Of a stretch of 64,000 nucleotides of DNA, positions 25,454-34,288 are shown one piece after another. Positions within the stretch are counted from its first letter, which is position 1. Each line of letters starts with the position of its first letter. The stretch is from Gnetum montanum (taxonomy: Eukaryota > Streptophyta > Gnetopsida > Gnetales > Gnetaceae): positions 860,441-924,440 of the forward strand of contig MNCI01011128.1 in the NCBI GenBank assembly GCA_015680685.1, read 5' to 3'. The position numbers and the translations under genes were made by a program. The notes under the pieces are model-generated. The model saw only the letters and a program-made list of their open reading frames with translations, was not told where the DNA came from and searched no databases.

Positions 25454-25464
25454 TTGTGGGGGTA
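25454..25464 (+). other. 3' polypurine tract, element D
   Basis: TTGTGGGGGTA directly before the TGATGA start of the 3' LTR; plus-strand primer site for reverse transcription. Confidence 0.8.
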
Positions 25465-26314
25465 TGATGAATCACATTCAATTGGTTACATCGATGAGGC
25501 CTTATCAACAAGGCCTAGTCGATGCAATGTTGATTTTCGACTATAAATACATGCTTATAGCCACATTTATGGCAATGAGAGATTATAGTTGCAACAAAAC
25601 TCTTGCAGTATTTCCATTTGAAAGTTAGAATTTTTTCCCCAAGTGCCCGTACCAAGAGTCATTGAGTATACCTAAGCACGACAGTGTGTGCGGTAATAAA
25701 GACAAACTTTCTTATGAACCTTATAGCACTTTGGATAGATTAGCTATTTCAATTATGCATTCAATGTTTTTTCATTATTTATTAAATGTTTCCATTAGTT
25801 ATTAAATATTTTTCCAGATATTACATTAATGAAGTAATTAAGCTAGATAGATTACACACATCAGTATGACCGCGTCGAGTGTAACACATATTCACTTGGT
25901 AATTCCAACAATGTTATTGCTTAGCACACCCAATAGCATAGTGCTTGGTCTCCTAGCAATGGATACGTGGGTTTAGGACATGTATAGAAAGTGCGATTGG
26001 ATGCTTATGTTAGGATTATTTAAATGCTATTTAATTAGTTAATTTAGATTAGTTAACCAAATTTCTTTTATCTATATTTTAAGCACCAAACTATAAAGCA
26101 TAAAATGATAAAAATCAAATGTCTCAATTACACTTAACCATAACAACAAACATCACAAGTGTAATTGGGAAAACAACGATTGACCTTAAGGCAAGATTCA
26201 CTTCCTAAAAGGCTAGTGCATCGGAAATGATAATGTTTATGGAATTCGACTGGTTCATGTGTGAATGCTTTGTGATTTATATGGTTGGGCATAGGGGTAC
26301 CTCGCCACTCATCA
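25465..26314 (+). repeat. 3' LTR of element D (850 bp)
   Basis: TGATGAATCAC...CCACTCATCA. U3 has GATGAGGCC and CAACAAGGCC motifs, then CTATAAATAC at 25541-25550. The end block ('ggttgggcataggggtacctcgcc') recurs at every LTR 3' end of the family. Flanked right by element B protease sequence. Confidence 0.9.
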
Positions 26315-26930
26315 CATATAGATAATTTTTCACATATGTTGTTTTTACACATTTATTGCATGCCTTGATCTCCTCTTATTTGATAGCCCAAATTCTTTCC
26401 ATGCAATTACATCCATTATTGTTATATGCGATACATCAAACTCTTCATCTTTGTATGATTTTAGCTTCATCTTCCTTGAAAATTTCTAAGGACAAATCAT
26501 GAATTTCAAGCTTAGCATCCATGGTGCTAAGCCAAGCTCTTTCCATGATAGTTGAAAAATCGTCGTTGTTTTTCCCCACATGAATGACTAGAAAATCAGC
26601 AAGGTAAGACCAACCATTGATGGTAGTAATCACATCATCCACCTGTCCAAGTGAAACTGTAATTAATTGGTTCACAAGCTCTAAATGAATGTTACTTTTC
26701 TTTGGTGGTGGTAGGTTCTACGCCTAATACATGTCTTAAGATACCAGGTTTACTCCAAACCCAAAATCTAGTAGAGCTTTGCATAGTTTTTATCATGCTA
26801 TTTGGAGATAAACTTAGGGACTTCCTAAATTAGCTCTTTTCTATGGAAGGCGCCTACCTTAATCCAATGAGTTATTGTCTAAGTGAGCATGACAATTGTA
26901 ATGTTTGAACTTGATAAAGTTGGAAGCTTG
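26315..26930 (-). pseudogene. Aspartic protease remnant of element B
   Basis: Minus strand: ALLDFGFGVN near 26765 (D-S-G changed to D-F-G), then 26675-26445 open with the FSTIMERAWLS stretch. Collinear with D 16591-17032 and H 57450-57990. Continuation of gag of B; its RT lies beyond element D at 13155. Confidence 0.8.
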
Positions 26931-27336
26931 CTACATCGAGAAGGACTTGGTGTAGATGGGGTGGAAGTAGACATGTTTCCCATCTGTTGAGTCTTTTCTA
27001 GACTCGTTCTAAAAAATGGTCATTTCTGAGGTTGAGACTCGTAGGTGACCATCTCCTCATGCATATTAACCACCCTAGTAGCAATCTTTTGCTATGGTTG
27101 TCATGTAAATTCCACCTACATAATAGGAGGTGGCACTGGTGGTAGAGGATTTAGGTGCTGATTAGAATGACCAACTATTAGTGGATGCACATATGAGTTC
27201 GAATCAGTCTTTGGCAGCATCGATCTATGGTATTTTGCTGGATAGTACTGTGGGGTCTAAACAACTTCATTACTAAGTGATACTAGACATTGAACAAAAT
27301 ATCCATACGAATCTGGCTGTCTGTATGGATATTATT
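26873..27336 (-). repeat. Left copy of 464-bp duplication flanking the pararetrovirus
   Basis: Matches 33825-34288 without any gap and with about 21 differences (roughly 4.5%), mostly transitions. It is gag-protease junction sequence of element B. Confidence 0.9.
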
Positions 27337-27354
27337 TTTCTAAATTTCTAACAA

Positions 27355-27367
27355 GGCTCCGATACCA
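27355..27367 (-). other. Viral tRNA-Met primer-binding site, distal copy
   Basis: Minus strand TGGTATCGGAGCC, one mismatch to the initiator tRNA-Met complement TGGTATCAGAGCC. Followed by CTTGTTAGAAA, also present after the other PBS, giving about 25-30 bp of terminal repeat. Confidence 0.85.
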
Positions 27368-27453
27368 GACAAACTCATAACTTCATATTGCTCACCATAT
27401 TTTTTTCGTTTTGTTTCATGTTGTTTTTTTTTTTTGCTCTAGGTCTAGCCTCT

Positions 27454-27461
27454 TATTTATA
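27454..27461 (-). promoter_or_regulatory. Viral TATA box
   Basis: Minus strand GCTATAAATAAGAGG lies between the pol stop (27556) and the distal PBS (27367). It is about 87 bp from the PBS, so an RNA starting 25-30 bp downstream would have only about 60 nt before the PBS. Confidence 0.6.
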
Positions 27462-27555
27462 GCATTTGAGAAAGGGGTTGGCGTACAAACCACGCCAATG
27501 ACTCCGCACACTTATCTAGATAACTATTATAGACATGACTCACCATCCTTATCTC

Positions 27556-28950
27556 TTAGATGACTTTTAAAATGGCGCGGTGAACAGAACAAATTTTTCC
27601 GTGTGCCTGGTTACAATCAAAACATTCCTTGATCAGTTTAGATAGTTTGGATAAGACATGAGCTGGCGTTGATGACAACTTTTCTACAAAAAACTGATAT
27701 TGTGCTAATAGGAATTGCCACTAGGCAAATCTTTGTAGCTTGGGAGAAGGTGTGATTTTTCTCTTTAATAATGCTGCAAGGTTAGCAGAATCAGTTTTTA
27801 AAATAAATAGACCTTCAATCAGGTAAATGTGGAATTTCTCTAAATCTCTGACTACTGCTAATATTTCTTTTTCTGCAGGTCAGTAATTTAACTCATGTTT
27901 GTGAAACGCACCAGATGCGTAAGCACAAATTTCTTCTTCATTTGTTGGACCTTTTCTTAATAAAATGACGGCCCATGCATCAAAGCTGGCATCAGTATTG
28001 AGTACAAATGGACCTTTGATGATAGGATTGAACGATGACAAATTCCGACATTTTATCTTTGGCTGGATTACTTGATTTGAAGCCTTTTTTGTCCATACAA
28101 AAGGGACTTGGTTTTTGCACCATCTGATCTCTATGGTTTTATCTGAAAACTTATCAATATATTTTGACACATAATTAACACAATCTAAAAACCTTAAACA
28201 TTGCTCCTTATTCTCAAGATGATCTGGAAACTGGTTGATTTTCAGAAGGACATGAAACTGCATGTAGATCTTTCCATCTTTAATCTGAACTCCTAAAAAT
28301 TCAATTTCTCTTTTCTCGATTTAAAACTTATGAGGATCCTTTGATAATCCTATTCCATGCTATTTATACATGCTAGCAAACTACTTCAAATGGATGACAT
28401 GATCTTCCATTAACTCAGAAAATATAAGGAAATCATCAATGTAATTTGCAATAAATTCATGATACTTCCCGAAAATTGCATCCATGCGATGTTGAAGCTG
28501 TGAGGGAGCATTCTTCAAACAGAATGGCATGACTGTCCATTCGTATAATCCCTGGGACGTACTGAAGGCAATTTTGTGAATATCTTCTTCTGATATCTTA
28601 ATTTGATGATACCCGCTTTTACAGTCGAATTTGCTGAAGTAGGATTTGACTGCAACTTTCTGAATTAAGATTTCCTTGTTGGGTAGCGACCATTTGACAT
28701 CTATGGTTACTGCATTTAATGGAATGTAATTTATGACCATTCTTGCTTTGCCTCTCTTGACTTTTGCATGATTTCAGACAATAAAACTGGCACAAGAATA
28801 ATTAGACTGTGATGGTCGGATTAGACCTTTCTTCAGAGATTCTTCAATTTGTTTGGCCATTTCTTCTGTGTCTGGAGGATTGAGCAAAATTGTTTTGCTT
28901 TGCACACGAATGTTATGTACTGTTGGAATGTAGGCAACCGAGCTATCTTT
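27556..28950 (-). pseudogene. Pararetroviral reverse transcriptase and RNase H
   Basis: RT: MVINYIPLN near 28740, SKFDCKSGYHQI near 28640, FCLKNAPSQLQHRMD near 28500 and YIDDF intact at 28429-28443. RNase H: NTDASFDAWAVIL near 27995, EKEIL near 27870 and KTDSANL near 27790, so three acidic residues are visible. The end has a C-x2-C-x3-H-x3-C pattern just before TAA at 27556-27558. Stops at 28383, near 27885 and elsewhere. Makes viral DNA from the pregenomic RNA; no longer expressed as one protein. Confidence 0.9.
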
Positions 28951-29151
28951 ATCACAAAATTCTAAAGGATGTTCGCAACAACATGACTGGAGTTCTTAAA
29001 AACATGGAAGTAACCTGTGTTCTTCTATATTCAAATCAATGTGTGTTTTCTTTAGCTATTGGAGATTTTGATATTTAGCTCGTGCAATATTTTCCATTTC
29101 ATATTGCGAGATTATTTCTGATATTGTTGGATTTTGCTATAACTGTTTTAA

Positions 29152-29661
29152 TTATGGATGCTTGTTGCGTTGCATGGCTGCTAGAATTCTTCCAATAATG
29201 ATTTTTGGTCTTGGGTCTTGTAATGGTGATGAACACATAATCATATCTGGACCAATAGTGTAAGGACCAATGCTATCCATAAAATGTGCTCCTAAGCCAA
29301 TATCAAATCCATTATCTGAAACTTGGACAAAGTTAGTAGTGCCCACATATTCATCATTCAAAGAGATAGAGATATTGAAAGAAAAATGCGTAAGGCTTCT
29401 TACTTCATTTATTGTTTCTAGCATTACCGGCATAGCATTTTCTTCCCATTTTTTCAGAACATTTTTATGACAGAAATTGAGAGTTGCACCTATATCAATG
29501 AATGCTTGATACTTTCTCGACTTCTTATCTCCATCTACTACAATCTTGATTGGGATCAATAACACACTATGCAATGACAACAAATGCTTGATCTGATGCT
29601 GGAGTTCTGGAGTTAGCTTTTTGCGTGTTGATCTCTTAATTCTGGCTTGCTTCACTTCCAT
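29152..29661 (-). pseudogene. Pararetroviral aspartic protease
   Basis: 169 codons open. Contains AFIDIGATLNF, a retropepsin active site with D-I-G instead of D-T/S-G, then hydrophobic stretches ending near IIIGRILAAM. In the same frame as the zinc finger and RT. Would process the viral polyprotein. The T-to-I change at the active site fits decay. Confidence 0.8.
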
Positions 29662-29712
29662 ATTTACTTGAAACTTTTTCTGATAAGGTGTTATCAGAAA
29701 CTTTGGGACTTT

Positions 29713-30160
29713 CTACATAATTTTTTGCGACAGTTCTTCATCTGATGATGTATCCTCTTGTGTTCCTGCTTTTGGTAGTGTTTCTTTGCAATCATATGTT
29801 GAAGATATGCTAGGTTTTTTATCTCCTAATGCATTTTCTGTTTCCCATTTGTGGTCTTCATTTAAAATATCTGACTCAAGCCAATCTTCTAATTCTTGCC
29901 AATCACAATCGACATCTGCATTGGTTTCTGTTTGAAGCTCATTAACAGAGATATTAGAAAACCAATCTTCATCTTCTAAACTCATGTCTAATATTCCTTG
30001 CATCATATTACTTCTTCCTGCAGCTTGTTCTTCTTCGTCTAATGATTGTTCTGAATCTGATAATGGACTTTCTTTTGAATCTGACACAAGTTGAATGGCG
30101 AAACATTGTTCATTATGATCTTGTGGATCATCTACTGGTTCCCATTCAGGATAAGTGTCA
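29713..30160 (-). pseudogene. Acidic linker between viral coat protein and protease
   Basis: 124 open codons, very rich in Asp, Glu and Ser. Sits between the CCHC finger and protease in the same frame. Acidic tails flank the coat-protein core in caulimovirids; a similar role is inferred. Confidence 0.6.
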
Positions 30161-30204
30161 AAAAAAGCTTTAAGCTTTCCATCGTCTTTTTTCGAACCAT
30201 TAGG

Positions 30205-31140
30205 GCATTCATAAGCATAATGTCCTTGACGCTTGCAGGTGTAGCAGGTAATCGATTTCTTCTTAACTTGACCACTTCTTCTTTTTGCAAAAAAATCTTC
30301 TTCGTCCGAGCTTGAATGTTCTTTTAACAGACCATCTTTTCTTTGAAAATCTGGGATAGCTTTGTCTTTTTACAAACCTTTTCTTTGGATGTCTTAAGAG
30401 AGCTCGAGGAGGAGGACCAAAAGAATCTACCCCATCTAAATTACTACAAACTTCGGCTGATGGCAAGAGCTTCTGTAATGAAACATTATAGCAGGCAAAC
30501 TGCAATTCTTGTCTTACCATATATACCACATCAGTAAAATAAGTTAAAGACAAATCTATATCTTTTTCTAATGCTTTGTACAAAACCATTTGACCAAGCT
30601 TAGTTGGTAGACTTCCTAAATAGAGATAATTTATCATTTGATCACGGTGTAGTGCCAAACGGTATACTTCATTAGCATACTCAATGCTAAACTATTCAAA
30701 ATAGCGCAAATCTCCTAATTTTCTTTGACTTAAAAGAAGCTTATCTTTAAATCTAAGCTTTGAAGATAGATCAACTGTGAGTAACAAAGGCAACAAAAAC
30801 ACCATGTAAACATGTTTGAAGTATCTGCTTTTCTTGTTATTGAGTCGCACTTTCCCACCAATGTCTGATCTTTCCTGCGGCTTTTGTGAAGGCACTAATG
30901 ATAGTTGTCCTTTCATCGATGTTGAGTATATTCATCGCTATCCTTAATTGATCAATCCATAATCTTAAAGCATGTAATACCTCTTTAGGTGACAAGTAAT
31001 CGACGTCGATTACTGGAATTGTTAAAGCAGGCCATTACTAAAAGGCTAAAAAAGCTGGAGGAGGATTCACTACTTACCGTTGCCATGGTCTAGTGGGTTG
31101 TCTTCTAGCCATCATGATTCTCTGTTCACATTCTTCTGAT
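30205..31140 (-). pseudogene. Viral coat protein with CCHC zinc finger
   Basis: The core lies in frame 1 (30916-30692 and 30658-30263), with a helical region around 31010-30880 and an Arg/Lys-rich C-terminus. The zinc finger at 30205-30246 has the C-x2-C-x4-H-x4-C spacing fully intact but is in frame 0. A one-base length difference in a T-run near 30290, relative to the inverted copy, accounts for the shift. Binds RNA and forms the virion. Confidence 0.8.
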
Positions 31141-31149
31141 GAAATTCTA

Positions 31150-31823
31150 GGTGTTCTAGGTGGTGATTTACTTTTTGACTTTTCTTCTTCAATTTTTGAA
31201 GGAGGTGCTAAAGGCTAAGCATGTTGCTTTCCCTTCTTTTCTTCCATAAGACGTTTAATCTTTTCAAGTAAAGCTTTATCTTTGGCATCTTGAGTTGGTT
31301 GAGCTTTAGGTTGAACAGGAGGAGCAGTTGTAGCTGGTTGGACTGACAGCTTCATTTGATTTTCTAAGGTGTAGATCTCATGAAACTTTAAAACTTTCTT
31401 ACTCACTTGATGTCGCTCTTGAGTTCTAGCTTTCTCTCTTTCTTGCCAAATTGCATCGTAGGCTTCCAGATGGTCGAACATTTCTTTTGAAAGCTAGCTA
31501 CACTGATCACTAACTTTGTCGATTCCACCTTCAATTCTATCTAGCTGATCTTCAATATGGATCATGTGCCTTGTGGCGTATGACGTCCAATGAACCAGAT
31601 AGTTTAATTGACATACTTCCGACTACTGATCTATTGAGCTATTTAGAGAATGTTCGAGCAAATAATTGCAATACGCTCTTGTTTGAGGAGGATCTGTTTG
31701 CGAGGCTGTTGTAGCATAGGCAGCTTGAGGCGGCCATCTTCCACCACTAAGTAATCTACGATCTCCATATTGCCGGTAGGTTGTGGGAGTAAACATATTT
31801 ATTCTATGCTGAAATTTATACAA
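31150..31823 (-). pseudogene. Viral region between movement protein and coat protein (coiled coil)
   Basis: Open pieces 31823-31623 and 31481-31215 in frame 2. The first has basic and aromatic residues; the second is a Lys/Glu/Gln-rich helix-forming stretch with a Pro/Gln hinge. Such coiled-coil segments occur in virion-associated proteins of the family, but I recognise no specific domain. Several stops. Confidence 0.5.
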
Positions 31824-31865
31824 AGTACCTCTAGTATCAAAGTTAGGTGATGTTGACCCTTCATC

Positions 31866-32889
31866 TTATTTGGATGAGCTTGCCTTTTCTGACAGCTTTT
31901 GTGGAGGTAAGACTGATGGAATGGCTTCTAATGTGATGACTGCAGATCTTCCAAATTGTTGCATTGGATACTGACTCCATCTCAATTTCAGCTTTTCATA
32001 GGACTTGAATTCTTGTTCTTGCATAAGGTGTTGTATTTTTTGGAAAAGATTGAACATATCTTGGAGTTTGAATACTTCTACCACATTGAATGAGATGTTG
32101 ACTTTCTTTTGGAAACTGGACTCTCCATTTCAATTTTTGATTCATAAGAATCGTGTTGGACAATTGAAATGTTCCTCTAGCAGCTACTACGGCATAAATT
32201 GAACCAAGTAGTAACTCAACTCCATGACCTTCTATGCAAAGCAATAAAGCACTAGTAATAAAATCATCAACTAAAGCCAACTAATAATTTGGTTGTATCA
32301 TGCATAAGGCATCTGTGTCTAACCTTCCTTGAAACTGACAAATCTTTGCTTTTTCCCAAGCAACTTCTGGGTCAAGACTACTTCCATCTCCAATCACTCT
32401 ACTATCTAACAATGTAACTACATATTCTGCGCCAATATCATAATTAAACTTTGGACTAACCATTATGTCTATTTGGCCTAAGTGCACATAATTGTGACCT
32501 TGCTTTTTCCACTTTTCGATTTCATCTTCAGTAAAAAGGTGTAAGAAAACTACGCGAATACCTTTACCTTTTATATCCAATAAGGCTTCTATTTGCTTGA
32601 TAAATGTTGAGAACCTAGCCGAGAAGGTATTGCCAAAGTTGTAAATGGCATCCTTTGAAATTTCTAGAAGTTGGATATCCTTGTGTCCAGAGGACAAAAA
32701 GGACTTTTTCTTTTTCATTGCTTTAGCAAAAGGTAGGATGTCTTGTTGAATAGCTAAAAGTTCGTCAGATTGCGACGACTCAGCTTCAGTCAGTTGAACA
32801 TTGTTTGATCTGAACATATGCAACTGATGGTGTATTTCTCCATCTTCTTCATAGTAATCATCCATGTCTTCATCAATATCATACCGCAC
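31866..32889 (-). pseudogene. Viral 30K-superfamily movement protein
   Basis: Open 32889-32281, then a stop and the same frame to 31996, then a shift into 32084-31866. Acidic N-terminus, then beta-rich core with LLDSRVIGD around 32393-32412 (the conserved Asp of 30K movement proteins) and G/A-rich strands after it. Would carry virus through plasmodesmata. Assignment rests on motif and position; sequence similarity in this family is always low. Confidence 0.65.
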
Positions 32890-33657
32890 TCCAAGTTCAC
32901 CCTAGTCTTCTATCTGTTGCTGAACTATCATATTGAAGAGCTAAAATCTAAATCTTAGATCTTCCTCACCTTGTATTCATGCTTCTGTTGCTTCATCATA
33001 AACAGGACTGACATCTTCATCATAAACTCTGACTGATCCTTTAGCAATTCTTTCCAAAATAATTCTGTCTTCTTCTTCAAAAGGACTCGGGTCAAGGTTT
33101 AAGTCTGGGATGGTAGGAATAACACGAGAGGTTGAGGTTGTTGGAGGGTACAGATAGCTATATCCATATTTGTCGATGGATTCAATTTGGGTAATTGGGA
33201 TTGGTTCAAGTTCATCATCGTCAGATAATTCTTTAATTTCAAAGATTACTCGAGGAGTAGTGGATGTGGAAGGTAACAAGGGTAGGTCAGGTTCTAGGCA
33301 AAGACTTAAAACAGTATTTGAGCGAGGCAGAGACCTTTTACTAGGGACTTCGCGAATCATTAGGTTAGGGGTAGAGACATAACAAGTTCCCATGGACTAG
33401 TAATATTTGGACAGAAAAGCAATTCTTTCTTTAGCAAGTTTTGCTAAGGTATCCCAATATAAAGCACCAAACCTATTTGGACACATGTACCTGTGATCTT
33501 TATCAAAGAGAGTTTCTGCAATTGAAGCTATATTGTCTAGTTGCATTTGTTCTACTTTCCATTCAGAAGCATACCAAAGATCTTCAGGACTGCAATACCA
33601 TTGAGGCCATCTTTCATGGCTGATAACAGCATCGTTCTTAGACTGACTTTCTAACAA
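32890..33657 (-). pseudogene. N-terminal viral region, unassigned
   Basis: The first ATG (33657) is on the PBS boundary and opens 86 codons with several Trp, Tyr and Met residues. After one stop, 33393-32977 is open for 138 codons rich in Pro, Ser, Asp and Glu. Same frame as the movement protein, so one ORF in the ancestor. No domain recognised. Confidence 0.5.
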
Positions 33658-33670
33658 GGCTTCGATACCA
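33658..33670 (-). other. Viral tRNA-Met primer-binding site, proximal copy
   Basis: Minus strand TGGTATCGAAGCC, two mismatches to TGGTATCAGAGCC. Marks the start of the viral genome. Confidence 0.8.
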
Positions 33671-33810
33671 GATTTTCAAAGAAAAGATGGTCTGCTAAAA
33701 TAACATTCAAGCCCAGATGAAGAAGATTTTTTGGAAAAAGAAGAAGTGATCCAATCAAGAAGAAATCGATTACCTACTACACCTACAAGCATCAAGGACA
33801 TTATGCTTAT
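33669..33810 (+). repeat. Inverted copy of the viral zinc-finger region
   Basis: Plus-strand sequence is the inverse of 30211-30353. Two finger Cys codons are changed to Tyr (TGC to TAC). It is one base shorter in the T-run. It forms the right end of the viral insertion. Confidence 0.9.
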
Positions 33811-33824
33811 CACATCATCCACCA
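33811..33824. other. Junction filler copied from element B
   Basis: CACATCATCCACC equals 26631-26643 in the protease of element B, 230 bp from the left duplication. It looks like templated filler or the edge of a longer duplication with an internal deletion. Confidence 0.6.
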
Positions 33825-34288
33825 TATTGTCTAAGTGAGCATGACAATTGTAATGTTTGAACTTGATAAAGTTGGAAGCTTGCTACATCGAGAAGGACTT
33901 GATGTAGATGGGGTAGAAGTAGACATGTTTCCCATCTGTTGAGTCTTTTCTGGACTCGTTCTAAAAAATGGTCATTTTTGAGGTTGAGACTCGTAGGTGA
34001 CCATCTCCTCATGCATATTAACCACCCTAGTAGCAATCTTTTGCTATGGTTGTCATGGAAATTTCACCTACATAACAGGAGGTGGCACTGATGGTAGAGG
34101 ATTTAGGTGCTAATTAGAATGACCAACTATTAGTGGATGCACATATGAGTTCAAATCAGTCTTTGGCAACATCGATCTATGGTATTCTGCTGGATAGTAC
34201 TATAGCATCTGAACAACTACATTACTAGGTGATACTAGACATTGAACAAAATATCCATACGAATCTGGCTGTCTATATGAATATTATT
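33825..34288 (-). repeat. Right copy of 464-bp duplication flanking the pararetrovirus
   Basis: Gap-free match to 26873-27336. Beyond 34288 the gag of element B continues without interruption. Confidence 0.9.

Larger units (their letters stand above)
13156..26314 (+). mobile_element. Element D, the most complete Ty3/gypsy (Athila-like) copy
   Basis: Order on the plus strand: truncated 5' LTR, PBS, gag, protease, RT, RNase H, integrase, PPT-like motif 1, hydrophobic sORF, spacer with U3-like motifs, coiled-coil extra ORF, PPT 2, full 3' LTR. Total about 13.2 kb. Over the last 187 bp the two LTRs differ at about 28 positions, so it is an old insertion. It lies inside element B between protease and RT. 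Confidence 0.9.
27337..33810 (-). mobile_element. Endogenous pararetrovirus (Caulimoviridae), one genome length plus inverted end fragment
   Basis: Minus-strand order: PBS, N-terminal region, 30K-type movement protein, coiled-coil region, coat protein with CCHC finger, protease, RT, RNase H, TATA box, second PBS. No integrase. PBS to PBS is 6303 bp, small for the family as I know it (usually 7-9 kb). It sits in the gag of element B. Frame 0 (coordinate divisible by 3) covers the N-terminus and movement protein and, again, zinc finger to RNase H; the middle lies in two other frames, so at least three shifts plus several stops break it. Domain order suggests a single-polyprotein (petuvirus-like or gymnosperm) lineage; a phylogeny would be needed to place it. 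Confidence 0.9.

Noticed and set aside
32005-32202. Plus-strand Cys/Ser-rich frame
   Set aside because: Antisense of the viral movement-protein region.
27343-33810. Interpretation as a Ty3/gypsy element
   Set aside because: No LTRs and no integrase; a 30K-type movement protein is present and the coat, protease, RT, RNase H order with a tRNA-Met PBS at each end fits Caulimoviridae.
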